From positions 129,228,001 to 129,292,000 of the forward strand of contig CP142451.1 of assembly GCA_038049695.1 (NCBI GenBank): a DNA stretch of 64,000 nucleotides, read 5' to 3'. Every line of letters starts with the position of its first letter. The stretch's first letter is position 1. Origin of the DNA: Cinnamomum chago. Taxonomy: Eukaryota; Streptophyta; Magnoliopsida; Laurales; Lauraceae. Made by a program: the position numbers and the translations under genes. The notes beneath the pieces were generated by a model. It saw only the letters and a program-made list of their open reading frames with translations, was not told the DNA's origin and did not search any database. Positions 57,501 to 64,000 of the stretch are shown one piece after another.

Positions 57501-60500
57501 ATCATCTCCAAGATCTTCTCTGCCAAAGAGATTGCGGCATTTTCTCCCTCGCCGAGAGTGTTGGGTGCATTGCCGAAGGTCGTTGTTGCTGCGATGCTTT
57601 GATTTCTTGCAAACCAGCTCGCCAGAGAACCACCAATGTAGAATCTCTCCAGTTCTTCTTCGTTTCCCTTCCTTTTATGATCGATTTGAGGGAAGGGTTT
57701 GCAGCTTCGAGACCTCCTTTCTTCTATGTTTTTTATGACGAAAGCCCCTTTTAAAAGGGTCTTGCTTTCACAGATGGGTTGTGAATCGTGATGAGTACTA
57801 GAAAGTGGGGGCCACCCATTTGTAATCTTTGATGTTCATCAGAGGGCCACCCACTTAATTTGTAACTGCTCATGTCATCAGTGGGCCCCTCATCTGTAAT
57901 AGTTGATGTTCATCCGAGGGTCACGTGTCAAGGGTTATTTGTAGTTGCTGATGTCGTCAGAGGGCCACCCACTTTATTTGTAAACCACTGATGTCATCAA
58001 AGGGTCAATTATTTGTAATCGCTGTTGTTCATCAAAGGTCCATTTATTTGTAAATGTTGATGAAGACTTAAATTGATGCTACCGTTCAGTATTTAAGAAA
58101 TACCAAAGCCCATTATGTGAGTTGCATACAGTGATATTTGATGTTATTAGCAAATTTTATGAAACCATTTTTAAAATATCAATCTGAAATGGGCCTTTTA
58201 AATGATTTTGATATTTTTGTGTCCCACTGAAAATTTTGATTAACAAATTGAGCAGTGCTATATGTTTTTAATATATATATAAAATATTTATATTTTCCGA
58301 AAAAAAAATTCAAATTGAAAAGCGAAATGTCCGAATCGACCGAAATGTTTCATTTTGGAGCCAAGCCGAAACAGCGTCCGAAACGAACTTGACAACTATG
58401 CTTTCGACCCTCCAAGTACCTCTTTAGCGACCTTTCTAATACAAAGCACCTCTTTAGCGACCTACCTAATACAGTTAGCAAATTTGATTCCACATAGCTA
58501 TAGTTTCTTCCTCAAAGTTTCATTCTCCCTCCTCAGTCACTTTATCCTTAAATATTGTTGCTTTTTCTCCTTTCAAATCTCTCCACCCTGTTTTAGGGAA
58601 CATTTTATGTACTACACCTTCCTTTCTACTTCTAATGCAAATATCTAAAACTACTAGCCTATAAAATAAAAATTTTGCCTCCATTATGTGGTGCTTTGTC
58701 AAGAAGTCAGGTTGGGAAATGGGTTAGCAAATGCCTTGATGAAACAGAGGGTTATTAAAATTTCTCATTGGGAGCTGTATATCTAGCTTTTGTGCCTCTT
58801 ACACGCAGATTCCCAAAGGGTCTGTTTGTAAGGGTTTTTTTTTTTAAATACACGTTACCTGTGACTTCTAAAAAATAAAATAAGTAAATAATTTTTTTTT
58901 ACAATCACTGAAGAAAAAAGAAAAAAAAACAAAATTGAAATTTAAAATCGAAATAGGGAGGGGCACATCAGCAAGAAAAGTGATGCAAAAGAAACGACAC
59001 AAACCTCGCTGCAGTTTCAACTTTTGGCTCTTCTCTAGTTTCAATTGCAGGGAGCCCTGAAACAAAGCCCTTCCCAGAATCAAATCCTGCTTCAAAGCTA
59101 CCAAATGTCAGCTGTAAGCGGTTCGCCTCTGGAACTCGGAGATGTTGTGGTATGATGACATGCTGATCTTCAGAAATGTTAATTTGTGAAAACTCCTCCG
59201 GAAAGTGATCCGCTTCCTCGATTAAGATTGTAGAATTACTTGCAAGAGATGAAATAGGGGTTACACACGTCCCAATGGAGCCAGGGCTGGTGAGGCTTGG
59301 GTTTTGGGTTGATTTTGGTTTCCACTCCATGTTGGGCTGTGACACTGCATCCAAAAATCAAAGTTAAAACCCAATCACCAAATTTTAAGCTGCTTTTGGA
59401 TGTCTTTACAAAGGCAAGCAGCTATAGGATGCTTTCTTTCCATACTAATATTTCTTCAGTACAGCACTACATGAAACATCTTTGTTGTAGGACAACTGGC
59501 ACCTAAGTCCAATGTAAGTCATGTTTCTTCTGCTGCCCTGTGCACAGAATAATGGATTACCCTGAGGAAAACCCTCCAAACACATGCATAACAATTAGTG
59601 CTGGCAAACTCAACCTGTACCAGAAATTCAAAGTTTGGGTCAGGTTACGGGTTGACAATTCTAACCTGACAAATAAATGGGTTGGGTTCAGGTTGAAACC
59701 ATACTTGCTAGCTGACCCACCAGCCTGACCTGAACCTGACTCTTGCATTATGATCTGTCAGCTGAGCCTGCTAATAATGGTTTGAATTCGCCCTTTTAGA
59801 TTCCAGAATTCAGATTAAATTCAAAGTTGGGCATATGCCCAGAGAGTTCAACCCGACTCGAACGACTGCCACCACTAATAATACTATGAGCAAATGAAAG
59901 TGACAACATAGTTATGGCGTTTTTTTTAACTCGAAAAAAAATGTACGCCAACTATTGTAAATAGTCTGGATTCTTAATGGCCCCACAAAGGTCACTCAAA
60001 CCAAAACAAAGGTTGCCTCTATTAATGTCTCAAGAGATGTCAACAATGTATCCAATTTAGATATAATGTGTTTGTGATTTTTACTTCTCTCATAATTTCT
60101 CAATAAAATTTCCAACACTCTCCCCCTTCCACAAAAAATAAATAAATAAATAAGACTTAAATAATAAAAGGTTGATATTGATGCATAAGCCACCCCTCCC
60201 TCTTCCCCTTCTTTTATGAATGGTTCAGGAGCAATGTTAATAACACAAACATTTAATCGCACTCACCTCCTGAAGAATTATACATTGGATAAAATCACCG
60301 TGACCTTCATTATAGAAAATCATCTCGATTTACGCATAAATGAGATAAGAATTCGCTAACAACATAAAGCTTATCCTCTTTAATCTTATCCTCTCTAACC
60401 TATTCCTAGTATCTCTAACACCTCCAAAGATTCATATCCAATACCCAATTAATGTTTCATAAGAAGATTGTACAAGAAGGCCCCTTCAGCAATGATAATG

Positions 60501-62948
60501 AAGCAAAAATATATGCAATTCATAGTTGTATCCACCTCGAAATTATTCATAACCTATACCCAAATCACATTTCATAAAAAGAGATGCAGCCGTGCAGGTC
60601 TCATTCTACTATATTGAAAATCAAATTTAAAAGAACACACAAGGAATGCACTGATCATGCTTTACCATAACTCAAGCAAGAAATAAGTGATGATGTTGCT
60701 CTACAATGAGTATACAGTGATGGGAATGGCACACAAAACAACCTAAAGTACCAGCTATAAAAAAAAAAAAAGGAAAATAAAATTGGATTAAAGGAAAACG
60801 TAACAATCTGGTCTGGGATATGTTTGAAGGGGGAAAAAACTTAGTATACATAGGACGATGGTATAGAATAATTGACGTGAGTCGTAGCTATAATGCGTGT
60901 TCCACAATTTACAACAGTGTGCCAACTCATCCATCATGGACGTGAACAGGCACATCAAGCCAAACATTGCAAATATTTGGTTGCATTGTGGATTGAGCAT
61001 GGAAAATTGCTGGATAATCCTAACCATTCAAATCTTGGTCATCAAATATATCAAAAGGCTAGGATCTTTCGATCTTGCGATTTCATGTGCCACACTATCT
61101 CTGTGGCCAACCATACAGAGCAGTGCAAGTGAAACCAATTGGATAATGCATGAGTCCCCAATAAGTCTAAAGTTACAAGAGATGCACATGGTAGCCTGGT
61201 GCATTTATATTCAATTCTTATATCAACAACACAACCATAGGCCATGAGGATTATACCTTTCTGCTGGCTCAAAGTTTGTTGATGTAATTTGGCATTGTAT
61301 TGACTCCCCGAGAAAGACCTGCCAACAGAAATGTTGGACATAACAGGTTGAGATAGAGATGTCTGACTTAACTGATTGCTCTTGCTTAAGGCCGGAGACA
61401 GTCCAAATGATTCTGTGGATGCGCAAATTCCCTTCCCCAAAAAAGTCGATGAAGAACTTTTCAGGACAGATGAGTGAGCAACCGATTCCTTGGATGACTG
61501 ACGCCTAACGCCCACAACTCCAACTTCACGTTTAATAGCCCCAACAGCTCCAGACGATCTGGAATCAGGAGAAGGCACATGAACAGGGTCCGTCGATGAG
61601 GAATACAATCCACCAACAGAACTGTTTGACGATGTTGCAGTATCTGGTCGAGAATTATGCAGTTTCTGCCCGTGGACTTGCAATATTGAGGTTGGGGCAT
61701 TTGAGCTTGTCTTTTCCAACCTACGGCGGGCATTTGGATCAGCATTTTTACCATGACCTGGACCATAGTCATGAGATGTGCTTGGGCCTTGAGAAGGAAG
61801 CTGGTGCGCAGATTTTCTGGCATCTGAGTCCTTTTGATCAGTTAGAATTCCCGGAGTGCTACATAAAGAAAATAACAGATGAGTGCATAGACATATCTAA
61901 TAGAACTTGAACTACTGGGGCAGTCTTCTTCTTCTTCTTCTCTTTTTTTTTTAGCAGGGCAGTCTTCTGTTTTCCCCATCCAGTGTAAAAAATAAGAGCT
62001 AGAATGGTGAGGCTGCTTCACATAAGACTCCAATATTTACATCTGAACATAGGACGCACAACTTATGAAGTCTCTAGTTCCAAATAAAGCAGGTATGGAA
62101 CCTTTTTTTTATCTGAGAGAAATTCGAATCTGGAATCAGATCCAGGCATACAGGATCCAGAACTGGATCCCTGTATGTTCTGGCCCAAGGATCTGAATCC
62201 AGGACGATAATATTCATACATTAAATATATATATATATACACATATACATATATATAGGTTTTGAGGGCATACATAGATTGAGTTATCTCAAATTTGAGA
62301 GTCTACTTTGTAGAAACACAAACAAAGAAGCAGGCCCATCTCTCAAGGCCCATGACCAAGAGGCCCAAAGCTTAAAACCCACCTGTGGGATCACTTAGAT
62401 TTGGTCAAACATTGTATAGTTGTATGATATCAATCACTCTTATATTCTTTCCTTTCTTACTTATATACACCTGTAATTAGTATCAATCATAGGCTGTAAT
62501 CAGCAATACTTTGTGTATAAAGAGCAACAATCAATCCTCTCTTTTGGATACGACAGATTCCAAAATTTCTCCTCTCTCTCTCTTCTTCTTCTTCTTTCTC
62601 AATACAAGGATCTGTTGATCCTTTACATACTTACCTCTACCCCCACCCAACAACCCAAATCCACCCCCCTCCCCCCACACACACCCACACCCACACCCAC
62701 ACAAAAAAAAAAAAAAAAGAAGCAAATTACCATTCGTCACAAAAAAAAAAAAAAGGGATCTTAGATCATTGCAAGAAAGAACCATTCAAAGAAAAAGAAT
62801 ATTGAAGGACCATACCCATTTAGTGAAACATTAGCAATCACTTGTTCATTGGCAGAAATGGCATGTCGAAATGATGCTGCTTTTATTTCCCCATTATAAC
62901 TTTGAGTAGCTCTATTGTCTCTCACAACACGGAACTCTTGGGTGACCC
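48256..62948 (-). CDS. GIP1L: GBF-interacting protein 1-like (DUF1296 family), seven 3' exons, partial
   Basis: Exons on the minus strand, in coding order: 62948-62816, 61858-61257, 59344-59005, 52470-52215, 51344-51252, 49282-48836, 48564-48256. All junctions are GT..AG and the phases are mutually consistent, giving about 725 residues plus a stop. Diagnostic peptides are VTQEFRVVRDNRATQSYNGE, VSQPNMEWKPK, AYDPQATYDEPLFRSAMDEN, IKYKDGNIYIPKLQ, EMWIQTPRE and the terminal GHLNWTTNF. The protein is Ser/Gln/Pro-rich and largely disordered, as expected. GIP1 was described in Arabidopsis as a nuclear protein that enhances DNA binding of G-box factors; the molecular role of the wider family is not settled. 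The N-terminal DUF1296 (UBA-like) exons lie beyond the right edge. The coding exons are intact although introns hold RTE, SINE, hAT and LTR insertions. Confidence 0.92.
48626..48785 (-). mobile_element. RTE LINE 3'-end fragment in a GIP1-like intron
   Basis: ATCACCATCATCATTAAAGCCTT, TGTTGGAGTCGGTTACATGAATTC, CATTCCAATCTATCCTGAGT and TGGCCTATCCTTCCCCTTCT match, in order, the 3' end of the RTE copy at 55.2 kb on the same strand. It is a severely 5'-truncated insertion with the (GATGAT)-type tail on the left. Confidence 0.82.
48836..49282 (-). CDS. GIP1L: GIP1-like, penultimate exon
   Basis: 149 codons in phase 0 at both ends, from ALSLHVVNGTSPSSVAMVHQ to KDGNIYIPKLQ. Rich in Tyr, Asn and Pro. 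Acceptor TTCTGTAG, donor GTATGA. Confidence 0.93.
51252..51344 (-). CDS. GIP1L: GIP1-like, 93-nt exon
   Basis: Thirty-one codons, AYDPQATYDEPLFRSAMDEN through VQGQGLALAQE, phase 0 at both ends. Acceptor TATGAACAG, donor GTAATT. Confidence 0.93.
52215..52470 (-). CDS. GIP1L: GIP1-like, Ser-rich exon
   Basis: Encodes SILLSVTVCSSEDVSGGEED through SSLSTVP. The acceptor GGTAGCAG was chosen because it is the one whose phase joins the preceding exon (AG + C); a nearby TATCAG would break the frame. Donor GTGAGT. Confidence 0.85.
53509..53985. repeat. 237-bp near-identical tandem duplication
   Basis: Units 53509-53745 and 53746-53985 both start AGAGTCTAAACCTCAC and end CATAAGTGCGCGTAGA. I count about six to eight differences. 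A third, strongly diverged copy follows to about 54310 (TTGAAAGAGTTGCTCC, CTATGAGAAATTTTACTCC, TAGGCCTACTATGAAAT, GGGCCATTTATTAAATGATT). It lies in a GIP1-like intron and contains no coding. Confidence 0.9.
54579..54752 (-). mobile_element. tRNA-derived SINE with 19-bp target duplication
   Basis: TTAAAATATTAATATTCTT occurs exactly at 54560-54578 and 54753-54771. Between them, read on the minus strand, is CCCCAATGGATAGCTTATTTGG (box A-like, TAGCTTATTTGG), then GGGTTCAAAATTG (box B-like) about 40 bases on, and an A-rich tail (complement of TTTCGTTTTCTTTTT). Size, promoter boxes, A-rich tail and long direct repeats are those of a SINE. Confidence 0.82.
54815..54935 (+). pseudogene. LINE-type RNase H fragment
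   Basis: The plus strand encodes IPRKANAWADSLAKEGVDS followed by LCGSCLCNFLSFWF. The R-x-A-N-x-x-A-D-x-L-A-K pattern is the C-terminal RNase H (RVT_3) motif of plant L1-type LINEs. Only this scrap is visible. Confidence 0.55.
56368..56976 (-). pseudogene. RTE LINE pre-RT and RT N-terminal segment
   Basis: The longest surviving frame of this copy: 202 residues from MENYEMYKKAKKEVKKVVSD through KQMKTGKYTGPDGILIETWK, FNNILMSKKMPNEWRRSIVV and KNKGDIQNCTNYYGIKLMSH. This is the linker and first reverse-transcriptase motifs of RTE elements. Confidence 0.88.
57090..58400. mobile_element. hAT-type non-autonomous element inside the second RTE
   Basis: 1311 bp. The ends are CATAGTTGTCAAGTACGTTTCGG and, inverted, the same with one mismatch, flanked by an exact 8-bp target duplication CTTTCGAC (57082-57089 and 58401-58408). 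It has no transposase. The interior has a GC-richer block (57430-57740) with an open 99-codon frame of unknown origin and a degenerate short-repeat array. It is younger than the RTE copy it splits. Confidence 0.93.
57805..58055. repeat. Degenerate 35-44-bp repeats inside the hAT MITE
   Basis: About seven units of the pattern GGGCCACCCA-TTTGTAA-TGATGTTCATCAGA, starting near 57808, 57844, 57883, 57918, 57962, 58002 and 58037. Alternate units use CATGTCATCA and GATGTTCATC. Confidence 0.75.
59005..59344 (-). CDS. GIP1L: GIP1-like, exon with NMEWKPK motif
   Basis: Starts (G)TG TCA CAG, encoding VSQPNMEWKPKSTQNPSLTS, and ends TREEPKVETAA plus two bases. Acceptor GGATGCAG, donor GTTTGT. Separated from the next exon by a 6.5-kb intron that contains the RTE element. 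Confidence 0.92.
59590..59875. mobile_element. Possible hAT-like MITE, degenerate
   Basis: TAGTGCTGGCAAACTCAACC at the left and the complement of GACTGCCACCACTA at the right form imperfect inverted ends around a segment rich in GGGTTCAGGTT words. Flanks (ATAACAAT, ATAATACT) are only partly alike. Confidence 0.45.
61257..61858 (-). CDS. GIP1L: GIP1-like, 602-nt Ser-rich exon
   Basis: Encodes TPGILTDQKDSDARKSAHQL, then a DPNARRRLEKTS segment and a long Ser-rich region ending LHQQTLSQQK. Acceptor TTATGTAG, donor GTATAA; enters in phase 2 and leaves in phase 1. Confidence 0.92.
62309..62627 (+). mobile_element. Solo LTR in a GIP1-like intron
   Basis: 319 bp starting TGTAGAAACAC and ending GATCCTTTACA (TG..CA), flanked by the direct 5-bp duplication TACTT (62304-62308 and 62628-62632). 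The interior has GGCCCA words on the 5' side, a TATA-like TGTATAAAGAGC near 62512 and the CT-rich CTCTCTCTCTTCTTCTTC before AATACAAGGATC, an order typical of short plant Copia LTRs. No internal coding. Confidence 0.82.
62640..62755. repeat. C-rich/CCCACA microsatellite and A-runs
   Basis: A (CCCACA)n and CCCCC-rich block followed by two A-runs (near 62704 and 62742), 60 bp from a GIP1-like exon. Confidence 0.8.
62816..62948 (-). CDS. GIP1L: GIP1-like, exon with FRVVRDNR motif
   Basis: Encodes GVTQEFRVVRDNRATQSYNG through EQVIANVSLNG. FRVVRDNR is the most family-specific motif in the window for GIP1-like proteins. Acceptor TTGTGCAG, donor GTATGG. The codon at its 5' end is shared with an exon outside the window. 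Confidence 0.93.
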
Positions 62949-63860
62949 CTGCACAAAATCATGCCTTATCCATCATTACACACCCATAAACTAAAAAACA
63001 GTGGCAAAATGTGCACTAAAACAATCTTTGCCAGTAAGAATTTAACTTTTTTGATTTTTTTTTTCTGTTTTAAGGGATTGATAGTTGACCTTGAATCAAG
63101 ATTAGGATTTTTGTTTAAGTGCAAAAAGTTAATATCGAGAATTTAACCTTTTAATAGATTATCCAGCCCATAGGATCAGTAATGCTAGCTAACAAGTTAG
63201 TTGCAACCAATTTGTTATAAATGTACAAGCATAAAAATTCCCCACATCAGAAGTTCATAAAATAATCCCATTTCTCTAAGACAGTGTCAAGAATAGAGTA
63301 TTTTTCATACAAACTAGAGTACCAATCATTTGGGCCAAAGTATTGCAGCAGGAGTGGCTCTTTTTCAGTTATCCAAATGCTAAATAAACAGAAATTATCC
63401 AGACTCCAATTGAGTGCAATCCAACTTTTGTAGGTAATTCAACACGTTCTCCTTCACAGAACATTCCTGCCTAGCCAATCGGTTGCCCTTTGCAGTTAAA
63501 TATGGACCATTGACTATAGTTTCATCTCAAATATCCATTTACCAGACAAATATCAGATGCCACATATAGTCCGGTGGAGTCCTTGTAGTATCGCCCATCC
63601 AGTCTCTAAATGTGAATAAATATGATCACCAAAAGCTTGGCCCACATGCACAACAGTGAGCTGCTGCTTCTCCCAGTCTCAGGTGAAGTACCAAATACTC
63701 TTCCTTTGCAATCAACCACATGACACTTTAATTCCTTGATGATTGAATAATATGAATTGATCCTTCCCCAAACATCCTAAGACTAACAAATAAAAAGATC
63801 ACTGAATATGCATATCAATAGTGTATTGGAGATCAACATTTGAATTTGGTGAAAGATGGA
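62949..63860. other. Upstream intron of the GIP1-like gene, no exon seen
   Basis: No peptide matching the GIP1-like N-terminal region is visible on the minus strand, so the remaining 5' exons should lie to the right of the window. Confidence 0.55.
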
Positions 63861-63865
63861 TTTAT

Positions 63866-64000
63866 TTTTTTTTTTGGGTGGGTGCAGGGTTGGGGATTAC
63901 CACGTGAAATGTTCCGAATAAAGCTTCTTCGCGGAGTGTTATCTCGAACCCATGAAGTCTGAGGATTAGGGCCTTGTCTCATTTGTTCTGTGTGCCTTTC
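63866..64000 (-). mobile_element. Possible SINE cut by the window edge
   Basis: A T-run at 63866-63875 (poly(A) complement) is followed, on the minus strand, by a body with GGGTTCGAGATAA (box B-like, near 63940). The 5' end would be near or past the right edge, so box A cannot be judged. Confidence 0.35.

Larger units (their letters stand above)
55157..58710 (-). mobile_element. Second RTE LINE copy, 5'-truncated and split by a hAT MITE
   Basis: The 3' end is on the left (ATCACCATCATCAAAGCCTTG, TTGGGGTCGGCTACATGAATT). Moving right, minus-strand coding remnants include YLGSIISKDGEIDEYVDHRI, EVVEVMKAL-type and GPDGILIETWKCFG motifs, an RT block, the linker MENYEMYKKAKKEVKK, and endonuclease C-terminal remnants (YRLVVLDICIR, WRDLKGEK) at 58.5-58.7 kb. 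The MITE at 57090-58400 interrupts it. It retains the region that the copy at 36.2 kb has lost. Multiple stops; inactive. It lies in a GIP1-like intron in the same orientation as the host gene. Confidence 0.88.

Noticed and set aside
58711-58790. Possible second LINE RNase H scrap (NGLANALMKQ-like reading) right of the second RTE
   Set aside because: Only about ten residues resemble the motif, and the frame differs from the neighbouring remnants; too little to call.
1-64000. tRNA, rRNA, CRISPR, operon or organelle-derived segments
   Set aside because: Looked for tRNA-like boxes outside SINEs, direct-repeat/spacer arrays and chloroplast or mitochondrial gene sequence; none recognised.

Overview
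This is plant nuclear DNA, almost certainly from a flowering plant. It has spliced genes with plant-specific products (an Alfin-like PHD protein and a GBF-interacting-protein-1-like protein), AT-rich introns of up to 11 kb, and a dense mix of Copia, hAT, PIF/Harbinger, RTE-type LINE and SINE insertions. Gene density is low (three genes in 64 kb), which suggests a mid-sized to large genome. I cannot name the species; a woody magnoliid or early eudicot is only a guess.

Layout. 1-8.4 kb: AT-rich intergenic DNA with a GGGCCCCAC-type tandem repeat, Helitron-like ends, a nested inverted-repeat element and an LTR fragment. 8.5-9.0 kb (-): the 3' half of a DUF716/TMEM45-like membrane protein gene, apparently 5'-truncated. 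11.9-34.2 kb (+): one complete five-exon Alfin-like gene whose 768-nt coding sequence is spread over 22 kb. Intron 3 holds a whole Copia element, itself interrupted by a 3.2-kb solo-LTR-like insertion. Intron 4 holds a 5.7-kb autonomous-type but decayed hAT element that carries a Tourist-like MITE. 36.2-39.0 kb: an RTE-clade LINE with an 18-bp target-site duplication. 39.8-40.0 kb: a SINE. 40.9-41.9 kb (+): an intact single-exon mitochondrial carrier gene (SLC25A44-like) with an upstream small ORF. 43.8-44.7 kb: a non-autonomous hAT element that carries a fragment of a PLAC8-family gene. 48.3-62.9 kb (-): the seven 3' exons of a GIP1-like gene running off the right edge; its introns hold a second RTE LINE split by a hAT MITE, an RTE 3' fragment, a SINE with a 19-bp target duplication, a solo LTR and a 237-bp near-perfect tandem duplication.

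The three genes have no obvious shared pathway: a histone-mark reader, a mitochondrial transporter and a probable transcriptional or RNA-related cofactor. The main story is transposon biology. At least nine insertions have both ends and target duplications readable by eye, so the insertion order can be deduced. The most unusual signals are the gene-fragment-carrying hAT element, a set of hairpin units with co-varying arms inside the large solo LTR, and (TA)n-associated MITEs. I found no CRISPR, operon, tRNA or rRNA gene, and nothing I would call a wholly new biological system.
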